From contig CAYNEI010000010.1 in assembly GCA_964396185.1 (NCBI GenBank), positions 16,486 to 80,485 on the forward strand: a stretch of DNA of 64,000 nt, written 5' to 3'. Made by a program: the position numbers and the translations under genes. The notes beneath the pieces are model-generated. The model had not been told where the DNA came from. It saw nothing but the letters and a program-made list of their open reading frames with translations, and ran no database searches. The stretch comes from CAYNEI01 sp964396185. Its GTDB lineage: Archaea > Thermoplasmatota > SW-10-69-26. Positions 16,578-24,234 of this stretch are shown piece by piece. Each line of letters opens with the position of its first letter. Positions within the stretch are counted from its first letter, which is position 1.

Positions 16578-17785
16578 CCGGGCACCTCGGGGACCCCCAG
16601 GGCCTCGAGCAGGGCGCGGGCCTTGTCCAGGGACTCCTTGTACTCCCGCGCGGGCACGCTCTCGGCCACGATGCCGGCCCCGGCTTGGATATGGGCGCGG
16701 CCCTCCTGGAGCACCAGCGAGCGGATGAGGATGTTCCAGGTCGTTCGCTCAGGCGTGATCAGCCCCAGCGAGCCCGTGTAGGCGCCACGGCTGGTGGGCT
16801 CGAGCTCGTCGATGATCTCCAGCGAGCGCCGCTTGGGGGCCCCGCTGATGGTCCCGCAGGGGAAGACCGCCTCGAAGGCATCCCACGGTGAGGCGCTCTC
16901 GGCCAGCCGGCCCTGCACCTCGCTGACCAGGTGCATGACGTGGCTGTAGCGCTCCACCACGCCGTACTCGCTGACCTCCACGGTCCCGAACCGGGAGACA
17001 CGACCGAGGTCGTTGCGTGCCAGGTCCACCAGCATGGCGTGCTCGGCCCGCTCCTTGCCATCGCGCACAAGCTCGGCCTCCAGGCGGGCATCCTCGTCAG
17101 GCGTTGCTCCCCTGGGCCGGGTGCCGGCGATGGGGCGCGTCGCCAACCGATCCCCCTGGACATCGAGCAGGAGCTCGGGGCTGGCCGAGACCAGGGTCAG
17201 CTCGGGGGTGACCACGAGGGCTTGGTAGGGGCTGGGGTTGGTCGAGCGCAGATGGTGGAAGAGACCGATGGGGTCGCCGGAGAGCTCCACGGTGGCTCGC
17301 AGGGAGAGGTTGACCTGGTAGCTGTGGCCCTCGGTGATGTAGCCCTGGGCTGCTTCGACCATCCGGCTGAAGCCCTCAGCATCGTGGCTGAGCGACAGGC
17401 CGGAGGCCACGACAGCCTCGTACCCGCCCGTCACCGATGGCGCATCCAGGTGGTCCGGTTCACCCGTGCGCGTGGTGGCGCCGGTGGCGTGGTCCACCGT
17501 GAGCCTGGCCAGCACGGGGTAGTGGACCAGATCGAACCCGAGCTCCGGTTCGTGGCGCGAGGGGATGGAGGCCAGGGAGAGGCCATGGTCGAAGGTGGCC
17601 AGGCAGACGTGCTCGCCCTGGCTTGGCGGGACATCGAAGGACGCCTCACCCAACACGCAGAGGTGGCTCGACCGGGCTGCCGGGGCCCCAGGTGGGGAGT
17701 CCAGCAGGGCGATGGAAGCGCCCTGCTCGACGAGCCCCCGGGCCCGCGGGAGCAGATCCCTGGTCGCGGCAAGCTGGCTGGCCAC
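16574..17785 (-). CDS. pabB: Chorismate-binding synthase component I (PabB/TrpE family)
   Basis: 403 residues. The C-terminal chorismate-binding domain is complete: LATRPIAGTRPRG, LVDLARNDLGRV, SHVMHLVSEV, FPCGTISGAPKRR and IQAGAGIVAESVP. The N-terminal region is short compared with most TrpE/PabB proteins. The motif reads PIAGT, the anthranilate-synthase form, whereas classical PabB has PIKGT; PabB homologues lacking that lysine are known. Coupling to the pabC-like gene favours p-aminobenzoate synthesis, for folate or methanopterin-type cofactors, but anthranilate synthesis cannot be excluded. The start is GTG at 17785, about 30 nt from an ATACCTTTTT box. Confidence 0.75.
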   Translation of the reverse strand: MASQLAATRDLLPRARGLVEQGASIALLDSPPGAPAARSSHLCVLGEASFDVPPSQGEHVCLATFDHGLSLASIPSRHEPELGFDLVHYPVLARLTVDHATGATTRTGEPDHLDAPSVTGGYEAVVASGLSLSHDAEGFSRMVEAAQGYITEGHSYQVNLSLRATVELSGDPIGLFHHLRSTNPSPYQALVVTPELTLVSASPELLLDVQGDRLATRPIAGTRPRGATPDEDARLEAELVRDGKERAEHAMLVDLARNDLGRVSRFGTVEVSEYGVVERYSHVMHLVSEVQGRLAESASPWDAFEAVFPCGTISGAPKRRSLEIIDELEPTSRGAYTGSLGLITPERTTWNILIRSLVLQEGRAHIQAGAGIVAESVPAREYKESLDKARALLEALGVPEVPG

Positions 17786-17852
17786 GACGAGCAGGACGGT
17801 TCGGGGAGGAAAAAGGTATCGGGCGCCCGGCAGGCCGACCGGCAGGGTCGGA

Positions 17853-17906
17853 ACCCAGGCGGCCGCCAGGCCGCGCGTCTACCCGATGATCGTCGACACG
17901 ACGATC
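17853..17906. repeat. Dispersed hairpin repeat related to the array at 8985
   Basis: ACCCAGGCGGCCGCCAGGCC followed by GCGCGTCTACCCGATGAT parallels the repeat unit at 8985 (ACCCAGGCGATCGTCAGATC followed by GCACGCCTACTCGGTGGT). The arms GCGGCC-GCCA-GGCCGC pair perfectly although they differ from the GCGATC/GATCGC arms at 8995. A second perfect hairpin, GATCGTCG-ACA-CGACGATC, follows at 17888-17906. The interval 17786-18015 otherwise holds only promoter sequence. Confidence 0.55.
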
Positions 17907-18015
17907 CATCGCTGGTGTGGTTCCCCCTGGTTCCCTTCGCATGCCCTTCACGAGCGGTGACGGACCACCTTTGATGCCCTGGCAGTCGGACGATTGGCCA
18001 CAGAGGTCCGAACCG

Positions 18016-18444
18016 ATGAACCGCCGAACCATCTGGATCCTCGCCGCCCTGGTCGTGGGCATGGCCGCCCCCGCGACGGCCCACAGCTTCACCGACTGGG
18101 ACAACCCCGAGGACAACCATCACAAGTGCACAGGTACGCGCGACTGGTTCCACATGACCAGCGACGAAGACCCGAGCATGCTCAAGACGCGGGCCAACCT
18201 CACCCTGCCAGGCCGGCAGAGCGTGATCCAGGTCTACGTCCACGCACCACCCCACAGCGAGGCCGAACACCAGGACCCGGACCGCGAGACCCCTGTCGGG
18301 ACGTTCACCATGCCGGGGATCCTGTGGTACGAGACCAACGAACTCAGTGGGCTGCAGAAGAACGACTACGAGTGCCAGTTGCAGAAGAACCGGGGCGACA
18401 TGACGTACCCGTTCGAGGTTCACAGCGACGACATCATCCTGTGA
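18016..18444 (+). CDS. Secreted hypothetical protein
   Basis: 142 residues from the ATG at 18016, which has GAGGT 8 nt upstream. The first 22 residues are a clear signal peptide (NRRTIWILAALVVGMAAPATA) with an AxA cleavage site before HSF. The mature part is hydrophilic, with many Asp, His and Tyr and two Cys (KCTG and YECQ) that could form a disulfide. It has no membrane anchor. I do not recognise the family. A GC-rich hairpin follows at 18482. Confidence 0.65.
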   Translation: MNRRTIWILAALVVGMAAPATAHSFTDWDNPEDNHHKCTGTRDWFHMTSDEDPSMLKTRANLTLPGRQSVIQVYVHAPPHSEAEHQDPDRETPVGTFTMPGILWYETNELSGLQKNDYECQLQKNRGDMTYPFEVHSDDIIL

Positions 18445-18481
18445 TCCCGGCGTGAGCAACCTGGACCTCTCCTTCCGCCGT

Positions 18482-18500
18482 CCCGCGGCCAAGCCGCGGG
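18482..18500. terminator. GC-rich hairpin after the secreted-protein gene
   Basis: CCCGCGGC-CAA-GCCGCGGG is a perfect 8-bp stem located 37 nt after the stop codon at 18444. It has no T tract, so terminator function is only a suggestion. Confidence 0.4.
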
Positions 18501-18571
18501 GCGACGGTCCCCCCGTGCCCATCTCGGACATTTGACAACGCTTATGGTGGGCGCTCGTGGTTCTTCCGACC

Positions 18572-19015
18572 GTGTTGGATGACAAGGACCGGCGCATCCT
18601 CGCCGAGCTCCGGCGCAACGCCAAGGATACCACCAAGGCGATCGCCGAGAAGACCGGCATCCCGCGCACCACGGTCCACGACCGCATCACGAAGATGGAG
18701 GAGCGCGGCGTCATCCGGAAGTACACCGTGATCCCCGACTACGAGGAGCTCGGTCAGTCCACCACCGCCTACGTTTTCCTCTCCTACGACTCCCGCGATG
18801 GCGTGCCCCAGGACGACGTGGCCGCCGCGCTCTCCGAGATGGAGGGCGTCTACGAGGTGCACATGATCAGTGGCGACTGGGACATGCTCGCCAAGGTGCG
18901 AGGCCGCACCGTGGAGCAGATCGGCGAGCTCGTCATCCAGCGGCTCAGACGCATCGGTGGGGTCGGCAAGACCCTCACGTGCACGGTGTTCAAGACGTGG
19001 AAAGAGGACGTCTAA
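18572..19015 (+). CDS. Lrp/AsnC-family transcriptional regulator
   Basis: About 147 residues. An N-terminal helix-turn-helix (LDDKDRRILAELRRNAK, then TTVHDRITKMEERGVI) is followed by a RAM ligand-binding domain (TTAYVFLSYDS, then VYEVHMISGDWDMLAKV). This is the standard Lrp size and order. The ACGCTTATGG box near 18537-18546 is about 28 nt from GTG 18572, so I prefer that start; GTG 18557 would add five residues. The family senses amino acids and binds DNA as a dimer or octamer. A perfect 16-bp inverted repeat begins 4 nt after its stop codon. Confidence 0.88.
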   Translation: MLDDKDRRILAELRRNAKDTTKAIAEKTGIPRTTVHDRITKMEERGVIRKYTVIPDYEELGQSTTAYVFLSYDSRDGVPQDDVAAALSEMEGVYEVHMISGDWDMLAKVRGRTVEQIGELVIQRLRRIGGVGKTLTCTVFKTWKEDV

Positions 19016-19018
19016 CCG

Positions 19019-19068
19019 CCTTTTCTTTGCGGGGGCCTCGGGGTCGCGTGGGCCCCGCAAAGAAAAGG
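19019..19068. repeat. Inverted repeat with 16-bp perfect arms
   Basis: CCTTTTCTTTGCGGGG at 19019-19034 is exactly complementary to CCCCGCAAAGAAAAGG at 19053-19068, with an 18-base GC-rich loop. It starts directly after the Lrp stop codon and may end transcription. A related element (CTTTCTTTGG...CCAAAGAAAG) lies at 59459-59507, so it may belong to a dispersed family. Confidence 0.7.
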
Positions 19069-19475
19069 TGGGCGAAATAGAAACGGGGCCCACGCGCTTC
19101 GCAGGCCCCAAGGACGTCAGGAGGCGTGCGGGGGAGGCGTGCAATCGCGCTATCTGGCAATGTCCGCTCCCGCGGTCGCGTTGTCCGTGGCGCTGTCGGC
19201 AACTTCGCAGTGGGTGAACCAGCGCGGCGGCACCGCCTTCGCGGGCGGGGCGTCGTTCTCTGTGTCCTCCCGCATCGACCGGCGTCCATACATGGTGCGC
19301 CCCCCGTTCCCCGTCGTCGTCCGTCACCGTGACCCACTGTGTTCTCTCTGGTGAACCACCGTTGGGTTGCGGCCCTGGCGGCCGCCCTCCGTGGTTACCC
19401 TCCCATCGATCGTCGTCCTTCGTGGCCCGTTGTGCCCCTTGTGGCCTTCGTGGTCCTCCCCCAGAGACTGGCGCG
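19069..19475. other. Gene-free spacer with degenerate CCGTG-type repeats
   Basis: I find no convincing gene here. From about 19270 to 19450 the sequence is built of irregular CGTCGTC, CCGTG and CTTCGTGGCC repeats (for example CGTCGTCCTTCGTGGCCCG and CCCCTTGTGGCCTTCGTGG). They resemble the spacer at 52480-52600. Short open frames crossing it have no ribosome binding sites or recognisable products. Confidence 0.5.
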
Positions 19476-19946
19476 TCACTCCACGGGCAACCGGGCCTCT
19501 TCCTTGATCGTGTTGAGCACCAGATGGGTCGTGGTGTGCTCGACGTCCGGCAGGGCGAGCACCTCTTTCACGAAGTCGTTGAGCTCGGACCTGGATCGGA
19601 ACCGGGCCAGGATGACCGAGTCGAAGCCTCCGGTCACGTCGTAGACGCCGAAGACCTCGGGCCGCTTGGAGATGGTGGACTGGACCTCGATCAGGTTGCC
19701 GTGGCTGATCTTCACGGCGATGACGACGACGAGATCGAACCCCAGCGCCTCCGGGTCGATCACCGGGATGTAGCCCTGGATGATCTCGTCCTCCTCCAAG
19801 CGCTTGACCCTGGACGACACCGTGCTCAAGGCGATGCCAAGCTCGCGGGCGATATCTCGGTACGACTTGCGCGCGTTCTCGTTGAGCGACCGCAGGATCT
19901 CACGATCCGTCTCGTCCAGCTCCGGACCGGTCTCGGCTTCGGCCAT
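19476..19946 (-). CDS. Lrp/AsnC-family regulator near glnA
   Basis: 156 residues with the classical Lrp layout: a helix-turn-helix (LDETDREILRSLNENARKS, ALSTVSSRVKRLEED) and a RAM domain (VIAVKISHGNLIEVQ, VFGVYDVTGGFDSVILARF). The ATG at 19946 lies about 34 nt from an ACGCTTAA box. It is separated from glnA only by a small membrane-protein gene on the opposite strand. Pairing of lrp with glnA is known in haloarchaea, and control of glutamine synthetase by this protein is a reasonable inference. Confidence 0.88.
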   Translation of the reverse strand: MAEAETGPELDETDREILRSLNENARKSYRDIARELGIALSTVSSRVKRLEEDEIIQGYIPVIDPEALGFDLVVVIAVKISHGNLIEVQSTISKRPEVFGVYDVTGGFDSVILARFRSRSELNDFVKEVLALPDVEHTTTHLVLNTIKEEARLPVE

Positions 19947-20020
19947 GGGCTCACCGAGCCAGAGCGCTCCGGGGGTTAAGCGTTTGTTCGTTCGCGTCTG
20001 GCCCGAGGCGATGCGTGACG

Positions 20021-20028
20021 CTTTAGCC
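20021..20028 (+). promoter_or_regulatory. TATA box of the small membrane-protein gene
   Basis: CTTTAGCC is centred about 25 nt upstream of GTG 20049 and 75 bp from the divergent lrp promoter. Confidence 0.4.
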
Positions 20029-20048
20029 GGGCACGTCGATGCGCGGTC

Positions 20049-20249
20049 GTGCAGTTGGTACGCGCGCTGGGCTGGCGGATGGGCGCCATCGTGACCGCTG
20101 TGGGGGCCGTGCTCCTGGGGCTCACGCTTCGCTCGCTACTGGACGCGACGGATCGCCTCGCGCTTCGGGGGGCAGCGGTGCTGGCAGCGCTCTTCATGGT
20201 CGTGCTCGGCATCGCCCTGGTGTGGGAGCTCGTAGAGACCACCGATTGA
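20049..20249 (+). CDS. Small two-helix membrane protein
   Basis: 66 residues with two predicted membrane helices: AIVTAVGAVLLGLTL and AAVLAALFMVVLGIALVWEL, separated by an Arg/Asp-containing loop. The GTG at 20049 is positioned for a leaderless transcript. It lies between lrp and glnA. I do not recognise the family; conservation across relatives would decide whether it is a real gene. Confidence 0.5.
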   Translation: MQLVRALGWRMGAIVTAVGAVLLGLTLRSLLDATDRLALRGAAVLAALFMVVLGIALVWELVETTD

Positions 20250-20303
20250 TTCGTTTGAGGTCACTCCATCGTTCGTTCGTATGGTTCCAGCGGCGAAAAG
20301 GTT

Positions 20304-20313
20304 AAACATATAG
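20304..20313 (+). promoter_or_regulatory. TATA box of glnA
   Basis: AAACATATAG lies 57-66 nt before the glnA ATG at 20370, predicting a leader of about 35 nt. This is longer than for most genes in the window. TCGTTCGTTCG just upstream (about 20270-20280) could be a regulator site. Confidence 0.55.
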
Positions 20314-20369
20314 TGGGCATGAGGGGATTAACCCGGTCATGTTCCCATGGCCGGGTGGGTGTGCTTGCC

Positions 20370-21734
20370 ATGGTCCCCTCCATCGATCCCCCAGAGACCC
20401 CTGAGACAGCCGACGACGTGTTCGCGCTCGTCGAAGAGTACGATGTCGAGTTCGTGCGCCTCCAGTTCACGGACATCCTCGGCCACATCAAGAACGTCAG
20501 CATCCCGGTGCGCCAGCTCGAGAAGGCCTTCGACGACGGCATCTGGTTCGATGGCTCCAGCATCGAGGGCTTCGTGCGGATCAACGAGTCCGACATGCGC
20601 CTGGAGCCCGACCCCACGACCTTCGCCATCCTCCCCTGGACCCTGGAGCGCGAGGGCGGCTCGACGGCCCGGCTCATCTGCGACGTGTACCACGTGGACG
20701 GCGAGCCCTTCGAGGGTGATCCTCGCCAGGTCCTCAAGCGCGTGCTGGCTGAGGCCGAGGAGATGGGGTTCACCGTCAACGTCGGCCCTGAGCCGGAGTT
20801 CTTCCTGTTCAAGCTCGACGAGAACGGTGAGCCCACCACCGAGCCCAGTGATGTGGGCGGCTACTTCGACTTCGACCCCGTCGAGGTCGGGGGCCCCGTG
20901 CGCCGGGAGATCAACCATGCGCTCGAGCTCATGGGCTTCGACATCGAGGCCAGCCACCACGAGGTCGCCGCCGGCCAACACGAGATCGACTTCAAGTACG
21001 CCGATGCGCTGACCACGGCCGACCGGGTCGCCACCTTCCGCGCTGTGGTCAAGGTCATCGCCCAGAAGCACGGCTACCACGCCACGTTCATGCCCAAACC
21101 CATCGCCAAGATCAACGGGTCCGGCATGCACTGCCACCTGTCCCTCTTCAACGCTGACGGGGACACGGCCATGTTCGAGCCCGGTGAGGAGTTCGGGCTG
21201 TCCAAGACCGCTTATGGGTTCATGGGCGGCATCCTTGAGCACGCCCCAGCCATCACAGCCATCGCGAACCCGACGGTCAACTCCTACAAGCGCCTGGTGC
21301 CCGGCTACGAGGCCCCGGTTTACATCGCCTGGAGCAACGAGAACCGCTCGGCCCTCATCCGCATCCCACGCGCTGAGGGCAAGGGCAAGCGCGTCGAGCT
21401 GCGAAGCCCCGATCCCACCTGCAACCCGTACCTCGCCTTCGCGGCCATGATCGCTGCCGGCCTGGATGGCGTCAAGAACGCCACCTTCCCCGGCGAGGTC
21501 ATCCGGGAGAACATCTACGAGTTCACCGAGGCCAAGCGAGAGGAGACCGGCATCGAGTCCCTGCCCGGCTCGCTTGGCGAGGCCATCGAGGCCCTCGAAG
21601 CCGACCCGGTCATCCAGGACGCCATCGGCGAGCACGTCTTCGAGAAGTTCGTGCAGGCCAAGAAGGCCGAGTGGGACGCCTACCGGATCACGGTCTCCCC
21701 ATGGGAGATCGAGACCTACCTCAAGGACTTCTGA
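20370..21734 (+). CDS. glnA: Glutamine synthetase, type I
   Basis: 454 residues from the ATG at 20370. The open frame starts 19 codons earlier but overlaps the TATA box. GS-I signatures are present: WFDGSSIEGF, VGPEPEFFLF, NGSGMHCHLS, and EAPVYIAWSNENRSALIRIP in the ATP-binding region. The enzyme condenses glutamate and ammonia with ATP to make glutamine and is the main ammonia-assimilation step. The length and the lack of a large central insertion match the short GS-I alpha type of archaea. The Lrp gene nearby is its likely regulator. Confidence 0.97.
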   Translation: MVPSIDPPETPETADDVFALVEEYDVEFVRLQFTDILGHIKNVSIPVRQLEKAFDDGIWFDGSSIEGFVRINESDMRLEPDPTTFAILPWTLEREGGSTARLICDVYHVDGEPFEGDPRQVLKRVLAEAEEMGFTVNVGPEPEFFLFKLDENGEPTTEPSDVGGYFDFDPVEVGGPVRREINHALELMGFDIEASHHEVAAGQHEIDFKYADALTTADRVATFRAVVKVIAQKHGYHATFMPKPIAKINGSGMHCHLSLFNADGDTAMFEPGEEFGLSKTAYGFMGGILEHAPAITAIANPTVNSYKRLVPGYEAPVYIAWSNENRSALIRIPRAEGKGKRVELRSPDPTCNPYLAFAAMIAAGLDGVKNATFPGEVIRENIYEFTEAKREETGIESLPGSLGEAIEALEADPVIQDAIGEHVFEKFVQAKKAEWDAYRITVSPWEIETYLKDF

Positions 21735-21770
21735 GCAGCCTGGTCAACCCGACTGGCGGCCTGGCTGGGG

Positions 21771-22331
21771 TCAACGCTCCAGCAATCTGTGGCGCCCGAG
21801 CGCTTGGGCAGCCCCGGCCAGACCCGCCAGGATCAGGACGGGGTGAACGAGGGGGACGGTGAGCTCACCGACCGGCTCGGCGTTCCGATCCGAGGCCGAC
21901 CAGGCCGTCGCGCCCGACGGAGCCTGGTCCGAGGCGCCAGCGTCCAACGGGATCGTGTGCGGGCCCGCGGGACCGGCCACCGCGACACCCGTCAGCCTCG
22001 GCGGCGGCCCATCGCCCAGGATCGCCTCGAAGCGGGCCTGGGATCCAGAGGAGCGCGTAAGCGTCATCTCGACCTCGTTGTCCCCGTCGGCTCCTTCGAG
22101 CAGTGCTGTGGCGCCTTGCAGGTCCTGGGCCCCGTTGCCGTCTGCGAGGAGGATCGAGATGAGCCAGCCAGACGGCTCAGCCATCCGGAGGAGGCCCTGA
22201 TCGATCACTGCGGGTGGCGCGTCAGCCACGTGGATCTGGGTGGTCGCGCTCTCCGCCAAGCAGGACCCAGACACCATCCCAACGATGACGAGTGCAAGGA
22301 GGGCGCACGGGAACCAGGACTTTCGGGGCAC
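21771..22331 (-). CDS. Exported membrane-anchored protein of the neighbouring surface cluster
   Basis: About 186 residues. I start it at GTG 22331, which lies about 24 nt from a GATATATG box; the open frame extends 38 codons upstream without support. It has a signal peptide (WFPCALLALVIVGMVSGSCLA), a beta-rich domain with ADAPPAVID and ADGNGAQDLQGATALLEG, and a C-terminal hydrophobic anchor (PLVHPVLILAGLAGAAQ) followed by basic residues. The motif layout resembles the N-terminal part of the protein at 22479 (NVAPVVNSVSL, TVEDVNGCNDLVDV), so both are probably members of one exported beta-sandwich family, transcribed divergently. Confidence 0.65.
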   Translation of the reverse strand: MPRKSWFPCALLALVIVGMVSGSCLAESATTQIHVADAPPAVIDQGLLRMAEPSGWLISILLADGNGAQDLQGATALLEGADGDNEVEMTLTRSSGSQARFEAILGDGPPPRLTGVAVAGPAGPHTIPLDAGASDQAPSGATAWSASDRNAEPVGELTVPLVHPVLILAGLAGAAQALGRHRLLER

Positions 22332-22350
22332 AGACGCTTGTTCCCCGAGG

Positions 22351-22410
22351 GATATATGAATTCTCGCCACGCACGAGCGGTGTGCATCGCCTCGCCGGCC
22401 ATACATAAAT
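22351..22410. promoter_or_regulatory. Divergent TATA boxes of the surface-protein cluster
   Basis: GATATATG at 22351-22358 serves the minus-strand gene starting at 22331. ATACATAAAT at 22401-22410 serves the plus-strand gene, predicting a leader of about 45 nt that contains GAGAGGT before the ATG at 22479. Confidence 0.55.
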
Positions 22411-22478
22411 CTGCGGTCCCCATGACCGTGGCACTTAAGAACCATGGTCGCTCAGATGAGGAACCGGAGAGGTTGACC

Positions 22479-23345
22479 ATGATTCATCGCGCTCGGGGAT
22501 CCGTCATCATGATCGCGCTTGCCATGGTGGCAGGCTCTGTGATCCTTCCAGGCGGGTTGGCCGAGGACACCTCGGTCACCGTTGCCAACGTAGCCCCCGT
22601 GGTCAACTCCGTGAGCCTCGCAGACGACACCCTCACCCCGACAGCCGGCAGCACCACGTCGGCCACGGCCACGATCACCGTGGAGGACGTCAACGGCTGC
22701 AACGACCTCGTGGATGTCCGCCCTGACGTGAACACACCGGACAACGCGACCACGCTCGTGGACGGAGGCAGCCTGCTCCAGACCTGGGACAGCTGCACCC
22801 TGGGCGTGGCCACGTACACGTGGACGTTCCAGATGCAGTACTACCACGACCCGGCCACCTCCTCGGGCTACAACATCTACGTGGTCGCCGAGGATGCCTC
22901 TGGCGTCAAGACGAACAACGCGCTCGACGTCGGCTCCCTGCTCACGTTCACCTACGCGGAGCTGGCCGCGCTCAACCTCAACCAGACGACCGTTGATTTC
23001 GGCTCGGGCATCGAGCCGGATGCCACCACCAGCCCGTTCACCCTCGGGGTGGAGAACTACGGGAACGTGCAGATCGATGTGTCGCTCAGTGGCGCCAGCC
23101 TGGACCACGCTACCGAGGATGCATCCATCGCGGCATCCAACGTGAAGTACCACACCGCCAAGACCCTGGCCGACGCCTCAGACCTCTCCGGGACCTCAAC
23201 CACCGTGACGGCCTTCGATCTGGCCAAGGGCTCCGGCAGCTCGAGCCCGCTCTACTGGTGGCTCGCGGTTCCAAGTGGTGCGGACCAATGGATCCCGAGC
23301 GGGGACTACAGCGGGACGGTGACCGTCTCAGCCGTGAAGGGGTGA
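22479..23345 (+). CDS. Exported beta-sandwich surface protein
   Basis: 288 residues from the ATG at 22479 (GAGAGGT 6 nt upstream). The signal peptide includes VIMIALAMVAGSVILPGGLA. Two beta-rich domains follow: the first with VANVAPVVNSVSL and TITVEDVNGCNDL, the second beginning AELAALNLNQTTVDFG and containing GVENYGNVQIDVSLSGASL. No membrane anchor is present. The second domain recurs in the next gene product. It is the first gene of a three-gene operon whose last product has a C-terminal membrane helix. A structural or pilus-like surface role is inferred, not shown. Confidence 0.75.
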   Translation: MIHRARGSVIMIALAMVAGSVILPGGLAEDTSVTVANVAPVVNSVSLADDTLTPTAGSTTSATATITVEDVNGCNDLVDVRPDVNTPDNATTLVDGGSLLQTWDSCTLGVATYTWTFQMQYYHDPATSSGYNIYVVAEDASGVKTNNALDVGSLLTFTYAELAALNLNQTTVDFGSGIEPDATTSPFTLGVENYGNVQIDVSLSGASLDHATEDASIAASNVKYHTAKTLADASDLSGTSTTVTAFDLAKGSGSSSPLYWWLAVPSGADQWIPSGDYSGTVTVSAVKG

Positions 23346-23352
23346 GCCGGGG

Positions 23353-24234
23353 ATGCAACGCACCCTCGTGATCCTCGTCGCGCTTGCCCTCGTGTTCGTG
23401 CCAGTCACGGCGCTGGCCACACATGCCGGCAACCACCCTGGGAGCGCGGGCAACGTGTCGAACCGAGCTCCCAACACAACGGGCAACGACCTCTCGGCCA
23501 ACGACGACAACGCCGGGACCGCTGGCGTGCAGGTCAACCCGACCAGTGGGGCCTCGAAGAGCCTGAGCGTCTCGGTGCACATCACCGACCCGAACGGCCA
23601 TGCCGACGTCTCGTCGGTCACCGTCACGGTCTACCAGCCCGACAACACCACCGTGCACATCTCCCCGGGTGCTGCCTCCAAGTCCAACGGGAACCAGAAG
23701 ACCGCCACCTTCGACTACAGCTTCGACATGGAGCACTGGCACCCGCCAGGCAGCTACCGCGTTAAGGCCGTCTCCGAGGACCGCGCAGGCGCCTCGGATA
23801 CCAGGTGGTCCAGCTTCGAGTACCAGGAGCTCGCCGCCCTCTCACTGTCCACCTCGACGGTCTCCTTCACCGCCCCGGGCGGCGGAAGCGTCACTCCTGA
23901 CGCGGACACCCACGACAACCCGACCACCGTGGCCATCGAGAACCGTGGGAACGTGGAGCTGGACCTCTCGTACACCGGCACCGACCTCTCCGACGGGGGC
24001 GACAACACCATCCCCGTCTCCAACGTCCACCTGGATCTCGATGGAGACGGGAACTTCTCCACCAACGAGAAGACCTTCTCGAGCACGAGCCAGACCGACA
24101 ACACCTTCGATCTCGCGCGATCCACCGATGGGACTGCATCCGCGAAAGACGTCCACCTCGCCATCCACGTGCCCCAGGTGCCCGCTGGCACCTACACGGG
24201 ATCGGTGACCCTCCAGGCCATCAAGAGCGTATGA
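23353..24234 (+). CDS. Exported surface protein, paralogue of the upstream product
   Basis: 293 residues. A signal peptide (TLVILVALALVFVPVTALA) is followed by an Asn/Thr-rich domain with many N-x-S/T sites (possible N-glycosylation), then a second domain beginning QELAALSLSTSTVSFT with AIENRGNVELDLSYTGTDL. This is clearly homologous to the second domain of the product from 22479, and both end with a P-x-GxYxGxVT strand. It contains an acidic loop (DLDGDGNFSTNE) like a calcium-binding EF-type loop. The gene follows its neighbour by 7 nt and overlaps the next start by 4 nt. Confidence 0.75.
   Translation: MQRTLVILVALALVFVPVTALATHAGNHPGSAGNVSNRAPNTTGNDLSANDDNAGTAGVQVNPTSGASKSLSVSVHITDPNGHADVSSVTVTVYQPDNTTVHISPGAASKSNGNQKTATFDYSFDMEHWHPPGSYRVKAVSEDRAGASDTRWSSFEYQELAALSLSTSTVSFTAPGGGSVTPDADTHDNPTTVAIENRGNVELDLSYTGTDLSDGGDNTIPVSNVHLDLDGDGNFSTNEKTFSSTSQTDNTFDLARSTDGTASAKDVHLAIHVPQVPAGTYTGSVTLQAIKSV

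Noticed and set aside
18990..19354. Several 70-115-residue frames around the inverted repeat at 19019
   Set aside because: They cross the palindrome or CCGTG repeats, lack ribosome binding sites or TATA boxes, and give no recognisable product.
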